From positions 6,820,001-6,884,000 of the forward strand of contig NZ_JAUSQU010000001.1 in NCBI RefSeq assembly GCF_030811455.1: 64,000 bases of DNA, in the 5' to 3' direction. This document shows, piece after piece, positions 15,228 to 23,811 of this stretch. How positions within the stretch are numbered: position 1 is the stretch's first letter; every line of letters begins with the position of its first letter. The notes under the pieces were generated by a model that was given only the letters and a program-made list of their open reading frames with translations, was not told the origin of the DNA and ran no database searches. Made by a program: the position numbers and the translations under genes. This stretch comes from Streptosporangium lutulentum. GTDB taxonomy: Bacteria; Actinomycetota; Actinomycetes; Streptosporangiales; Streptosporangiaceae.

Positions 15228-15875
15228 TCAACCATGCAGACCCCAGCGGTCCAGGCCCGTATAGACGAACGCGGTCCGGCACACAGGAGCAGACAGACAC
15301 TCCGCCTCTCCTCTGTAGACCGCCACAAGCGAATCCGGTCCCCTCCACCAGGTATCCGCCAGCCCGGCCACCTCTTGCACAGGCTCATGACCTTCGAGCC
15401 GGATCGCTTCGACCTCATCTGCCACAACCTTCACGACCTTCTTGGCGTACATGGCCGCGTGATAGGCCAGGGCCACCGATTCCACCCAGCCCTCGACCGT
15501 CGCGTGCAGTGGCACCCAACGATCACCATGAACACCGAACTCACCACCAGGACCGATCATGAAGGAATAGGGAACCGCCGTCCGCTGCATACCGGCCTCG
15601 AACCACCAACCTTCAGCCGGTGAACCTTCCGGTGTATCCGGACACAGGATCCTGGGGCCACCGTCGTAATGCGGAGCCGGAGGAAGCACAACCCCACCCC
15701 AGCGAGCCGAATACTCCGCGACCCGATCGACCTCACGTGCCGGAATACCCAACGCAAGCCAACCGTCCCGGTATTGATCAATCTTTAAAGAGTCCACCCG
15801 CAGGCCATGAACCTGGACAAAGCTGCGTGCCCTACGAGTGAGCCCTTGAGGAACATCGGCGAGGTAGAGATCCAT
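15228..15875 (-). CDS. Hypothetical protein, 215 aa, immunity-like
   Basis: Starts MDLYLADVPQGLTRRARSFV. Aromatic-rich segments such as EGWWFEAGMQRTAVPYSFMI and WVPLHATVEGWVESVALAYH suggest a compact alpha/beta protein of the SUKH or other immunity class, but I cannot assign a family with confidence. The gene begins just inside palindromic repeat copy 2 and points away from it. No signal peptide or membrane helix is visible. Confidence 0.6.
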   Translation of the reverse strand: MDLYLADVPQGLTRRARSFVQVHGLRVDSLKIDQYRDGWLALGIPAREVDRVAEYSARWGGVVLPPAPHYDGGPRILCPDTPEGSPAEGWWFEAGMQRTAVPYSFMIGPGGEFGVHGDRWVPLHATVEGWVESVALAYHAAMYAKKVVKVVADEVEAIRLEGHEPVQEVAGLADTWWRGPDSLVAVYRGEAECLSAPVCRTAFVYTGLDRWGLHG

Positions 15876-15891
15876 TCGGCGACGTTACAAC

Positions 15892-16126
15892 GCCTCCGGC
15901 GGGGGCGCTCCGACTCCGGGATGACCGCTGAGGGCACGCCCATTACTGCCGGCCTGTCGGTGGCTGGGGTAGGGGACCTGATCATCCCGTCTGCCATCAA
16001 CCCGGGACAAGCCGAGCAGACCCCAAGTCAGGGCGCCAGGTCGTTCGTCCAGTGGGGCGCTCCACCTGGCGCCCTGGCTCGTGGCCCGCTTCCCCTTCGG
16101 GCGGGTCGACGACAGACGGGATGATC
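15892..16126. repeat. Palindromic repeat copy 2 (R2 + P2)
   Basis: R2 (15892-15936) begins GCCTCCGGCGGGGGCGCTCC. P2 has a perfect 14-bp outer inverted repeat (GATCATCCCGTCTG 15980-15993; complement 16113-16126) and a perfect 13-bp inner one (CAGGGCGCCAGGT 16029-16041; complement 16064-16076). The loop sequence TCGTTCGTCC is shared with copy 1. Confidence 0.7.
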
Positions 16127-16167
16127 AGCCGGGCGAAGCTTGCGCGGGCGCGCGGGACAATGAACCC

Positions 16168-16647
16168 GTGCAACGATTCGACGCCGCAGGAGCTGACCTC
16201 GTCCCTGGTCAGCGCGTCCGAGTTCATGTGACTCATCAGCACCCCTGGGGCGTCAGCGTGACGATCATCGGACATGAGGACATCGGAGCATCGATCGACG
16301 GCGCAGCGATCGACAGTCCTTCTGGCAAAAGCCGCGCTGGGTTAGAGGAGTATCCCGCGGTCGGGTCGGAGATTGACGCCGTGGTGCAGCAGATCCGCCG
16401 CTGGCATCCACCGGCATGGGTGCGATTGACCATCCGCGCCCGGGACCTGGACAGCTTTCAATGGCCGTGCGACTTCTGCGACAAACCCACAATCTTGAGC
16501 CCGGGAGGCGATGGTGTGGTCATGGACGTCAGGAGCGCCGAAGGCCCCGGTAGCCATGCCATCGTTGCCCACCGAGAGTGTCTGAGAGACCGTCTGAATG
16601 AGCGCAGCTACGAACGCGCTCGCGTCGACTCGGTCGGCCGAAGCTGA
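16168..16647 (+). CDS. Hypothetical protein with CxxC motif, about 159 aa
   Basis: I choose GTG at 16168 (VQRFDAAGADLVPGQRVRVH); the frame is open back to 16081, but that part lies within repeat P2. The start reads as a beta-rich domain (RVRVHVTHQHPWGVSVTIIG). PCDFCDKPTILSPGG and an AIVAHRECLRDRL tail may bind a metal. No family recognised. Its stop overlaps the start region of the next gene (TGAGTGAAGATG), so the two probably form one operon. Confidence 0.6.
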   Translation: MQRFDAAGADLVPGQRVRVHVTHQHPWGVSVTIIGHEDIGASIDGAAIDSPSGKSRAGLEEYPAVGSEIDAVVQQIRRWHPPAWVRLTIRARDLDSFQWPCDFCDKPTILSPGGDGVVMDVRSAEGPGSHAIVAHRECLRDRLNERSYERARVDSVGRS

Positions 16648-17133
16648 GTGAAGATGGCAGACGGAGACGGCTCGGCCGAGGCTGGCGACGTACGCAACCA
16701 GTGGATAGCCGCCTATCAGCTCAACCAACTCCATGCTCAACTCCCCGAGCAAGGTGAGGGCCGACGGGTGTTCGCCCGCATGGTCTTCTTCGCACTGGAC
16801 GGCGCGGAGAAGGCCGGCTACCCCAAGCGGAATGCAGACGCCGTGCGGTTCAACCTCCGCGGCTTGCTGATCGAAGAGCTACCGCCGGACGGAGATCCCC
16901 TATGGGATCCCGATGCGCTGGGCGCGGACGTGCTGGCCGCATTGCCGCTGTCCCTACAGCGAGCCCAAGCATGGAGCACAGATTGGACCACCCGACCCCG
17001 AATCGAGATCCTGGCTCTGCGCACCTGCAAGAACCTGCTCGGATCGATGAGGACGATCGCCGACCGTGTGACCGCTGAACCACTGAGAACACAGGTTGAT
17101 CAATGGTTGGAACTCTGGCCGCGTCTACCCTGA
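16648..17133 (+). CDS. Hypothetical helical protein, 161 aa
   Basis: GTG at 16648 directly follows the previous stop; ATG at 16654 is an alternative start. The product (VRNQWIAAYQLNQLHAQLPE; VFARMVFFALDGAEKAGYPK) looks mostly helical with no membrane segment. The family is unknown. Coupling to the upstream CxxC gene and the site just before att copy 3 mark it as cargo of an integrated element, possibly an immunity protein. Confidence 0.6.
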   Translation: MKMADGDGSAEAGDVRNQWIAAYQLNQLHAQLPEQGEGRRVFARMVFFALDGAEKAGYPKRNADAVRFNLRGLLIEELPPDGDPLWDPDALGADVLAALPLSLQRAQAWSTDWTTRPRIEILALRTCKNLLGSMRTIADRVTAEPLRTQVDQWLELWPRLP

Positions 17134-17138
17134 TCGTC

Positions 17139-17287
17139 GTGCCATTAGCGTACCATTAACCCCGGTAACGAGGGGTCAACCACGGCCACTCACGACCGGC
17201 CCGAAGCCCAGGTCAGCCGCCCAACAAGGCATGATCCATACGATTCCCAAGCTGACAGCGCGGGTTCGATTCCCATCACCCGCTCCA
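17139..17287 (+). repeat. att copy 3: type a flank plus tRNA-Gly 3'-half repeat
   Basis: The flank (17139-17243) carries GTGCCATTAGC and CGAGGGGTCAACCACGG. The tRNA part (17244-17287) has one change in the T-stem (CCCAT for CCCGT). The hairpin AAGGCCCAGGTC...GGGCCTT follows at 17295-17331. The integrase stub that should come next is interrupted by the IS5 element. Confidence 0.7.
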
Positions 17288-17380
17288 ATCTTTAAGGCCC
17301 AGGTCACGGATGGTTTCCGGACCCGGGCCTTGATTGCTTCCAGGGCGTTCTCGATCTTCCGTGCAATTAACGTGCAATTA

Positions 17381-18460
17381 GGGCCTGTGTGATGTTGTGA
17401 TCAATCTTCGGGTTCCGCTCCCGTCCCGGGGCGGGATCCGGTAGAACACTGGGCGTGACGCGTAGGCAACTCACCGACGAGCAGTGGAAATTCATCAAGC
17501 ACTATCTGCCGATCGGCCGCTTCGGCCCATACCCCGAGAGGCTGCGCGACCAGTTCGAAGGGGTGATCTGGCGGTTCCGGTCCGGTGCCCAGTGGCGGGA
17601 GATGCCTCCCGAATTCGGTCCCTGGCCGACTGTCTACGGCCGCTTCCGAATCTGGCGAGACGCCGACGTCTTCACCGCCCTGCTGGAAGGCCTGATCGCC
17701 GAGGCCGCCCGCCAGGAAGAGACGGACTTGTCCCTGGTCAGCGTGGACTCCACGATAGCCCGCGCCCACCACGACGCCGCCGGGATGCACATCGACAAGG
17801 AGGTCCTGGACGCCCTGGAGGAAGCCGCGCGAGAGCAAGAGCAGGCCCGGGAAAAGGGGGCGGACAGGAGGAGGGAAACGACCCCGAGCGGGAAGAGCGA
17901 CGACGCATTCGGCGCCGGCGCAAACTTCGGTTGAAAGCTGCCCTGCTCGGACGATCGAGGGGCGGACAGACCAGCAAGGTCCACCTCGCCGCTGACCGGA
18001 AGTGTCGCCCGCTGTCGATCGTCTTGACCGCGGGACAGGCCGCCGACAGCCCGCAGTTCATTGCCGTGCTCAAGAAGGTGCGGGTCCGCCTGCCCGTCGG
18101 TCGTCCCCGTACCCGGCCCGATGCGGTCGCCGGCGATAAGGCCTACTCCTCTCGCGCCAATCGCGCCTACCTGCGCAGACGCGGCATCAAGGCGGTCATC
18201 CCGGAGAAGAAGGACCAGGCCGCCAACCGAAAGAAGAAGGGCGGCAGGGGCGGGCGGCCCGTCAGCCACGACGCTGATCTTTATAAGGAGCGGAACACTG
18301 TCGAGCGCCTGATCAACAAGCTGAAGGCCTGGCGGGGTATTGCCACCCGTTATGACAAGACGCCCGGGAGTTATCTCGCCGGCCTTCACCTCCGCGCTGC
18401 GATGATCTGGATCGACGACCTCCTGCCGACGACCGATTGATCACAACATCACACAGGCCC
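17381..18460 (+). mobile_element. Complete IS5-family element (TA target duplication)
   Basis: Perfect 26-bp terminal inverted repeats beginning GGGCCTGTGTGATGTTGTGA (17381-17406; complement 18435-18460). TA flanks both ends (17379-17380 and 18461-18462), as expected for ISL2/IS427-type IS5 elements. 1080 bp with one frameshifted transposase. Ends and coding regions look intact, so it may be active. Confidence 0.9.
17455..18440 (+). CDS. IS5-family transposase made by probable -1 frameshift
   Basis: ORF A (17455-17934, from MTRRQLTDEQWKFIKHYLPI) carries LVSVDSTIARAHHD with the first catalytic Asp. The continuation in the -1 frame to 18440 carries VAGDKAYSSRANRAYLRRRG (second Asp) and ERNTVERLINKLKAWRG (Glu). 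A slippery heptamer A-AAG-GGG at 17853-17859 lies in the right frame and would join EQAREK to GGGQEEGNDPE. Full DDE enzyme of ~328 aa. Frameshifting is known in related IS5 groups; that it works here is inferred. Confidence 0.8.
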
Positions 18461-18462
18461 TA

Positions 18463-18553
18463 GCCCACGGAGGCGAGCACCCCGGCTGAGCCGTTCTCAT
18501 CGTCGTCCCGCTTCTCAAGCGGCGGCGCACTGCGCCGCCGTACTTACCAGTCC
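18463..18553 (-). pseudogene. Possible integrase C-terminal stub next to IS5
   Basis: On the minus strand the last codons read LEKRDDDENGSAGVLASVG and stop at a TAA formed exactly across the IS5 target TA. A charged tail of this kind, placed ~85 bp after a tRNA-Gly repeat, fits the int 3' ends seen at 14172 and 23937, but no catalytic motif remains here. Confidence 0.35.
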
Positions 18554-18583
18554 TGTCAATCCCCTCAAAGCGTGGAGACGGTC

Positions 18584-19519
18584 CTATGCCACAGCAGCCC
18601 TCACCAGGGCCAATGACGCTTGCCTTTTCTCCATCATCTGACGCTCGAAGGTGATGGGCGGCAGCCCATCGTTGGCGCTGTGCCGCCTGCGCGTGTTATA
18701 GAAATCCGCGATCCAGGTCGCGACCCTCAACCGGGCCTCGGCCCTGGTCCGGAACCGGTGCCGGTACACGAACTCGACCTTCACCGTGCTGTTGAACGCC
18801 TCAGCGGCGGCGTTATCCAGTGCGCAGCCGACCCGGCCCATCGACTGCACCACCCCGCTGCGGTGGCAGGCCGCCTGGTAGGCCGCCGCGGTGTATTCCG
18901 ACCCGCGATCCGAATGGAAGATCACTCCGTCCACTCCGCCGCCCCGTGTCGCGACCGCCATCTGTAAGGACGCGACCGTCAGTGCGGCATCATGGTGCTC
19001 GCTCATCGCATAGCCCAGCAGCCGCCGGGAGAACAGGTCTTCGACCGTGGCGAGATACAGCTTGCCCTCATCGGTGATGATCTCGGTGACGTCGCCGCAC
19101 CACAGGACATCGGGTGCGACCGAGGTGAATTGGCGGTGCATCAGGTCCGGCGCGGCCGGCCGCCGGCCCTGACGGGTCGGCGAACGTGGCCTGCGGCGCA
19201 CCCGGGCGACCAGGCCGAGCTCGGCCATCCGCGCCGCGACCGTGTTGACCGAGATCCTCCACCCCTCCTCGCGCAGGTCACGAGCGATGCGCGGCGAGCC
19301 GTAGGTGCCACCGGAGGCGGTGAAATGCTCTGCGATCGCTTCGTCCAGATCGGCGCGCCGTTGCTGTCGCGGCGTCGGGGCGCGGTCCTTCCACTTGTAG
19401 AACCAGGACGGCGAGACCCCCAGCGCCCGGCAGGAGGTGACGTGGCTGATGCCGTGCTCGGTCTTCTGGGAGCGGATGAAGGCCGCCACGCTCACCGGCC
19501 CATCGCCTCTTTGACCCAC
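18584..19519 (-). CDS. IS3 transposase OrfB (DDE integrase core)
   Basis: A 311-aa protein with the IS3 order: HTH_21 region (ISVNTVAARMAELGLVARVR), then VLWCGDVTEI (Asp), FHSDRGSEYTA (Asp) and NAAAEAFNSTVKVEFVYR (Glu). It overlaps orfA by 28 nt in the -1 frame, so it is probably produced as an OrfAB fusion by frameshifting. Normal length; no internal stop. Confidence 0.88.
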   Translation of the reverse strand: MGQRGDGPVSVAAFIRSQKTEHGISHVTSCRALGVSPSWFYKWKDRAPTPRQQRRADLDEAIAEHFTASGGTYGSPRIARDLREEGWRISVNTVAARMAELGLVARVRRRPRSPTRQGRRPAAPDLMHRQFTSVAPDVLWCGDVTEIITDEGKLYLATVEDLFSRRLLGYAMSEHHDAALTVASLQMAVATRGGGVDGVIFHSDRGSEYTAAAYQAACHRSGVVQSMGRVGCALDNAAAEAFNSTVKVEFVYRHRFRTRAEARLRVATWIADFYNTRRRHSANDGLPPITFERQMMEKRQASLALVRAAVA

Positions 19520-19854
19520 AAGACCACCGAGCGCTTGAGGACATCACGCTCGTCTTCCAGTTCGGCGCGTTCCTTCTCCCAGGCCGCCTTCTCCTGAGCG
19601 AGTTCACGCGTCAGCTCGGTCTTTTCTCGCCGTAGCCGGGCCAGTTCTTCCTGCTCGGACTCCGCCGGCGCCGTGGTCTGGTCGCCGCTGCCGTGCTGGG
19701 CGGCGAGCCGGTCCATGTGCATCCAGTTGTTCAGCGTGTAGGGGTTGATTCCCAGGTCCCGCGCGACCTGCGCGACGGGCTTGCCGGTCTCCTTGACGAT
19801 GCGCACCGCGCCCGCCCGAAACTCCGGATCAAATCGGCGCCTTTTGCTTGCCAC
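19492..19854 (-). CDS. IS3 OrfA (helix-turn-helix, leucine zipper)
   Basis: 120 aa beginning MASKRRRFDPEFRAGAVRIV, the usual HTH_Tnp_1 start (KETGKPVAQVARDLGINPYT). The second half is a charged coiled coil (EELARLRREKTELTRELAQE) used for multimer formation. The start codon lies 25 bp inside the right terminal repeat. It binds IS ends and is the first part of OrfAB. Confidence 0.88.
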   Translation of the reverse strand: MASKRRRFDPEFRAGAVRIVKETGKPVAQVARDLGINPYTLNNWMHMDRLAAQHGSGDQTTAPAESEQEELARLRREKTELTRELAQEKAAWEKERAELEDERDVLKRSVVLWVKEAMGR

Positions 19855-19920
19855 GACCCAACCTTCTCTCAGGTTCGGGTCTCCACGCTATGAGGGGAAG
19901 CCCAGTCCCGATGGGAACGC

Positions 19921-20511
19921 TCACGTGGTGGTCGGCGGCTTGGAGATGACTCCGGATAGGTAAGCGGACCCCTCCAGGATCTGGGGGGTGAGCTTGATCC
20001 CGGTGAGGCTCTCGATCAGGATGAGCCCTGGCCCCCGGTAGAGCTCCCACTTGTGCTCCCCGTAGTCGCGATCGAGCTGCTCCATGGTCTCCACGAGTTC
20101 GTCGGGAACCTCGGAGAAGCCGTCCTGGGCCCAGAAAGCGAACCGGGTCTCCCCGTCCTCCACCCAGCGGAACTCCTCCAGGCCCTTAATGTCGAGGTGG
20201 TAGAGGGAGACCAGGCGGGTGCCCGCCGACAGCGGCACGATGAATTCGTCGTTGGCGCCGAGCCAACTGTTGTACTGCGCGACGAACGCCCAGTCACCGA
20301 CGGTCGTCACCGCGACGAACTCGGTCTTGTAGTCGTAGCGGGCGCCGGCGTCGCCCGACTCATAGAGCGTCATCCAGGAGAAGTCTTCTGCTCGACCACC
20401 CATCCGGGCTATGAGCTGCTCGGGTGTGAGCCCCCGGACGAAGATGAAGCTGTAAGCCTCCGCGAGATCGGAGTCGGCGAACCAGGCATAGTCACCAGGG
20501 GGCGTGATCAT
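19921..20511 (-). CDS. DUF6461 protein, 196 aa
   Basis: Begins MITPPGDYAWFADSDLAEAY, followed by FVRGLTPEQLIARMGGRAED, the hallmark of the actinobacterial DUF6461 family. This family is often found next to polymorphic toxin or immunity genes; its biochemical role is unknown. A second member starts at 63841. The C-terminus (PQILEGSAYLSGVISKPP) looks complete. The nearby IS3 end (19898) lies 22 bp downstream of the stop but does not interrupt it. Confidence 0.75.
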   Translation of the reverse strand: MITPPGDYAWFADSDLAEAYSFIFVRGLTPEQLIARMGGRAEDFSWMTLYESGDAGARYDYKTEFVAVTTVGDWAFVAQYNSWLGANDEFIVPLSAGTRLVSLYHLDIKGLEEFRWVEDGETRFAFWAQDGFSEVPDELVETMEQLDRDYGEHKWELYRGPGLILIESLTGIKLTPQILEGSAYLSGVISKPPTTT

Positions 20512-20744
20512 GCAGCGATCATGGCAGAGCCCACCGACACAACCTGCTGAGGAATCGGTCTCTCTTGACCGATCGTCGATCGGTCACAGGTGCCGATAAG
20601 GAAAAGGTCACGTCCATGATCGCGTTCCAGATCCGTGCCAGAACAGGCGGGGAACCACGGTCACTCACGGGGACTCGACCCGCCCCGGCAGTCGTCATCC
20701 CCGTTGTAATGGCTATCGCGCTTATCCGCCTCTTCCGAAGCTGA

Positions 20745-21006
20745 CGCCTCCGGCGGGGACTCCGCTCCGGGATGATCGCGACTGCCGACCGCAGAGCCGT
20801 GGTGGGCTGGGGTGGGGCCGGACCTTCCCGTCTGCCATGTCCCAGGCGAGCCCAACATCTCGACTCCTCCGGATCAAGGTCGTCTGTGACCGTTGGCATC
20901 CGATGGTCGAGGAACGTCTACCGGTTGAGGTACACGCGAAGACGGCCTTGATCCTCCGTCTTCGGGCTGTTGCCCCTCCGGGGTGGGACGAGGCAGACGG
21001 GCGAAG
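20745..21006. repeat. Palindromic repeat copy 3 (R3 + P3)
   Basis: R3 (20745-20790) begins GCCTCCGGCGGGGACTCCGC. P3 has outer arms CTTCCCGTCTGCC near 20824 and GGCAGACGGGCGAAG ending at 21006, and an inner 15-bp pair (GGATCAAGGTCGTCT at 20871; AGACGGCCTTGATCC at 20940) with one mismatch. About 185 bp of P3 is almost the same as copy 4. A GTGCCAG-type flank at 20619-20700 precedes it. Confidence 0.7.
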
Positions 21007-21103
21007 CATGCGCTTGAGCGCATCCCTGATCGGACGTAGCCACCCAGAAAGACGCCCAATAAGCTCCTGTTCTCGTTCGCCCGATGGAAAAGGCACGGTG
21101 AGT

Positions 21104-22003
21104 ATGTCATCCGACCTCACACACGAACTCTGCATCGAGATCGGGTGGGCCGTGAAGGCCGGCGCCCCAGACGGCTGGCAATGGGTCGATGTCCATCGCT
21201 GCCAGCTCGGCACCTTCAGCACAACCGTGATCACTTATCAGATGGCGGACGGTTCCCAGCAGATTCGACATGTCGAGGACCTCGACGACCTTTTCCACCG
21301 GTTGAAGGTGGCCCAGTACAAGCCGAGCGAGGGGACGTGGTTCGTCTGCCGACTCGATTACAGCCCGCGCGGGAAGTCCTACAACTCCATGCTGCACACC
21401 TTCGTCGCTGAGTCGCCCTTCGCCCCGGACATCGAGGTGCCCGCTTCGGCCTACGTGGAGGAACTGACCATGTTTCCGCGCAAGCCGGCTCTCATACCGC
21501 AATGGATGACCGCGGCTTGGCCCGAAGGTGTGCCCCTGTCAGAAGGCGGCTCCGCCCCCACCTCGCTGGCAGACGAGGTACCCGGCTCTGCCTGGCCTCC
21601 TCTGGGAACCATGGTCGTGCGAACTGTCGGTCGAGACGATGACTCGGAGACGACCGTTTTCGGAATGGCCGAGCATGAGGACGGCACCGGGAATGCCTTG
21701 ATCTTCATGATGTCCGCTGAGGAACCGGACGAGCAGGAGATCGGGCTGGGCATGGACACCTACTGCGTCGTCCGAGAGGACCAGGCGGGCACCACCTATG
21801 GCGGCGTGACTCACTGCGAGATCGCCTCCGGCCGGCTGACACTCCACTTCACCGAGGACGCCGCGAAGGAACTGAACGTGGAGCCGGTCGTCCGGATCGA
21901 TCTCCAGATCGATGACAACGGCGTCGAGCTCCTCCGAAACGGCTTACGAGAGATCTTGCTGTCTGGCCGTCACGACCAGCACCCCCACGGCATGCACCTC
22001 TGA
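21104..22003 (+). CDS. Two-domain immunity-like protein (YezG/DUF600-like + Imm10-like)
   Basis: The frame is open from 20837, but that part translates repeat P3, so I start at ATG 21104 (MSSDLTHELCIEIGWAVKAG). Residues ~1-135 resemble DUF600/YezG-type immunity proteins (DGSQQIRHVEDLDDLFHRLK). Residues ~170-295 resemble Imm10 (GMDTYCVVREDQAGTTYGGV; ITLHF-like RLTLHFTEDAAKELNVEP). Two immunity domains in one protein point to a 'poly-immunity' protein against contact-dependent toxins. No toxin gene is adjacent, so it is an orphan. Domain calls are from memory of the families. Confidence 0.6.
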   Translation: MSSDLTHELCIEIGWAVKAGAPDGWQWVDVHRCQLGTFSTTVITYQMADGSQQIRHVEDLDDLFHRLKVAQYKPSEGTWFVCRLDYSPRGKSYNSMLHTFVAESPFAPDIEVPASAYVEELTMFPRKPALIPQWMTAAWPEGVPLSEGGSAPTSLADEVPGSAWPPLGTMVVRTVGRDDDSETTVFGMAEHEDGTGNALIFMMSAEEPDEQEIGLGMDTYCVVREDQAGTTYGGVTHCEIASGRLTLHFTEDAAKELNVEPVVRIDLQIDDNGVELLRNGLREILLSGRHDQHPHGMHL

Positions 22004-22007
22004 TCGC

Positions 22008-22107
22008 CGGGCCATTAGCGGGCCATTGACCAGGGTGACGAGGAGTCAACCACGGGCACTCACGGCTGGCCCGAGGTTGTCGTTGGCCAGGGGCCCAAAG
22101 TCCGTGA
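22008..22107. repeat. att-flanking repeat, type a, without tRNA core
   Basis: GGGCCATTAGCGGGCCATTG followed by GACGAGGAGTCAACCACGG and CACTCACGGC, as in the flank of att 2. The expected tRNA-Gly segment after it is missing; only TTTCCAAGC remains near 22120, inside the next gene. This suggests a decayed site or a deletion. Confidence 0.5.
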
Positions 22108-22650
22108 TCATTGCGATTTCCAAGCTTTGGGGTTCAGCAAGTACTGGAGGAATTGACTCGTAGTTTTCAGCACGGCGGGATCATGCTGCGGCGCGGGCCA
22201 TATCTGAAGGTAGTAGCCATCTATGGGCCAGCTCTCCATATCCCCTTGGGTGTGATACCGCAAGCGGTATGTTCCGGGACCAGCAGGCAACGGAGGAAGG
22301 CTGTGCGCCTTTTCATCGTCCCAATCCATTTGCCATCCATCCAGGAGGAGCTCGCCCGACGAGGACTCAAAACTGATCTCCACGATGTCTTCGTAGCCGT
22401 CAAAGTGGGCGCCCGGGTCCTGATCGGCGACAGCCACCGTGAAGTCCACCACCCCACACTGAGCGGCGATATGCAGGCAGGCGATGCCTCTCCCCTCCAC
22501 TTCGATGAGCCCGATGGAGTGAGTCGGGGAGTCATCTAACCCAACGCCGGCCCCATAGTCCTCCCGGTCCAGGAGATAGACCGAACCGCAGTCCTCCACC
22601 TTCACCTCCATCCGCTTGATGTGCACGACAGGGGTCTCATCTCTGCTCAT
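22108..22650 (-). CDS. Hypothetical protein, 180 aa, immunity-like
   Basis: Starts MSRDETPVVHIKRMEVKVED. Predominantly beta (GRGIACLHIAAQCGVVDFTV; DIVEISFESSSGELLLDGWQ), with PGTYRLRYHTQGDMESWPID and YYLQIWPAPQ near the end, a pattern common in small actinobacterial proteins of unknown role. Together with neighbouring orphan immunity genes it may be part of an immunity array. The last codons lie close to the broken att flank, so its C-terminus may have been changed by recombination. Confidence 0.55.
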   Translation of the reverse strand: MSRDETPVVHIKRMEVKVEDCGSVYLLDREDYGAGVGLDDSPTHSIGLIEVEGRGIACLHIAAQCGVVDFTVAVADQDPGAHFDGYEDIVEISFESSSGELLLDGWQMDWDDEKAHSLPPLPAGPGTYRLRYHTQGDMESWPIDGYYLQIWPAPQHDPAVLKTTSQFLQYLLNPKAWKSQ

Positions 22651-22865
22651 GGGCGGGAAGCATGGAGTCCGTCAGCGACAATTTCGGCTGTCGGGGCAGC
22701 GCAAGCGGGCTGCCCGCGAGCGATGGATATCGAGCGGCTTCCGTGCCAGATCCGTGCCAGGACAGGCGGGGAACCACGGCCAACCAGGGGAACTCACGGG
22801 GACTCGACCTGCCCTGACCTACACCTCTGTTTTCCCAGCTCAGGGCAGCAAGGTCAGTAGATGAT

Positions 22866-22908
22866 CCCCAAGCTGACAGCGCGGGTTCGATTCCAGTCAC
22901 CCGCTCCA
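22866..22908 (+). repeat. tRNA-Gly 3'-half repeat, att copy 4
   Basis: CCCCAAGCTGACAGCGCGGG then TTCGATT, one T-stem change (CCAGT) and CACCCGCTCCA ending at 22908. Preceded by the type b flank (22738-22862: GTGCCAGATCCGTGCCAGGA, ACTCACGGGGACTCGACC), which is also seen at 13220, 23700, 25766 and 51253. Only 14 bp separate it from the VapC stop. Confidence 0.7.
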
Positions 22909-22922
22909 AGCTTTAAATCCAC

Positions 22923-23348
22923 TCAGACGAGCACTTCGGGTAGCAATGTGAACGCCGACACATGCCGAGGCCGAATCAGGGTGAAGTCACGGCGATCGAT
23001 CGTGGCGATCTGGGTAACACCGAGACGTTCCGCGATGGCGACCACGGACATGTCAGCGGGGTCGAGTCGAGCATCCTTGTAGAGCCGGACGAGTTCGGCC
23101 ATGCGCCGCACATCGGCAGGAAGCAGATCGACCAACTCGAACTCTTCAATCACTTGATCAAGGAACCGCGCGTGCACTGAGGAGCCCATATGCCTGTTGA
23201 TGATCCAACCAGCTTCGATAAGGACCGTCGAAGGCAGCAGCAGCGGCCCCTCCAACTCCTCCAGAAGGCGCAGACATGAGGCGTGGTGCTTGTCATCTCG
23301 ATCAACGACGGCGACCAAAGGCCCGGTGTCCAAGAGCGTGGCGTTCAC
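22923..23348 (-). CDS. vapC: VapC-type PIN-domain ribonuclease toxin
   Basis: A 141-aa PIN protein. MNATLLDTGPLVAVVDRDDK has the first acidic residue (Asp7), TVLIEAGWIINRH the conserved Glu, DPADMSVVAIAERLGV the third acid and IATIDRRDF the fourth. Such toxins cleave RNA when the antitoxin is lost. GTG at 23348 overlaps the antitoxin stop as GTGA, so the pair is co-translated. It may stabilise the surrounding element. Confidence 0.85.
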   Translation of the reverse strand: MNATLLDTGPLVAVVDRDDKHHASCLRLLEELEGPLLLPSTVLIEAGWIINRHMGSSVHARFLDQVIEEFELVDLLPADVRRMAELVRLYKDARLDPADMSVVAIAERLGVTQIATIDRRDFTLIRPRHVSAFTLLPEVLV

Positions 23349-23590
23349 ACTGACTGATTGAACCGCTCCGCCAGCAGATCTTCGACCCGTTCCGACAGAT
23401 CGCCCTCCCCAGATGCGCCGATCCCAGCAATCGACAACCGACGACGCCGAACGGGCTCATCCGGCTGCTCGTCCGTGGCCTCGGCCAGTTCCGGATCCGT
23501 CTTCACCAGGCTCAGCAGACGACGCGCCTGGTTCGGCGAAAGCCGGTCCACCAGGTGGTGAAGCTCCTCATGCGCATGTCCAGCGGTCAT
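23345..23590 (-). CDS. vapB: VapB-like antitoxin
   Basis: I start at ATG 23590 (MTAGHAHEELHHLVDRLSPN); an upstream in-frame Cys-rich extension to 23644 is unlikely to be translated. QARRLLSLVKTDPELAE is a helical segment, and the C-terminus (RVEDLLAERFNQSV) should wrap the toxin. The 81-aa length and the coupled order antitoxin-toxin match PIN toxin operons. The DNA-binding fold class is not clear. Confidence 0.7.
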   Translation of the reverse strand: MTAGHAHEELHHLVDRLSPNQARRLLSLVKTDPELAEATDEQPDEPVRRRRLSIAGIGASGEGDLSERVEDLLAERFNQSV

Positions 23591-23811
23591 GGACACGAGT
23601 CTACGCAAGCGGTTCCGCTTGCGGCAGCAGCACGTGCACGCCAACGGCCACGAGCCGAACGGTTCACCGTCCTTTGAAGTGTCAGAAAATCTCTCGACAT
23701 CGAGATTTCGTGCCAGATGCGTGCCAGAACAGGCAGGGAACCACGGTCACTCGACCCGCCCTGACCTGCACTCCCACTTTCCCAGCTCAGGACACCAAGA
23801 CCAGGAGATGA

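Larger units (their letters stand above)
18560..19898 (-). mobile_element. IS3-family element
   Basis: Terminal inverted repeats TCCCCTCAAAGCGTGGAGAC (18560-18579) and, on the complement of 19879-19898, the same with A to T at one site. 1339 bp with overlapping orfA and orfB on the minus strand. I see no clear target duplication, so it may be old or the exact ends may differ by a few bases. Confidence 0.85.

Noticed and set aside
20837-21103. N-terminal extension of the two-domain immunity-like protein
   Set aside because: These codons translate palindromic repeat P3, which also occurs outside genes at 25.5 kb.
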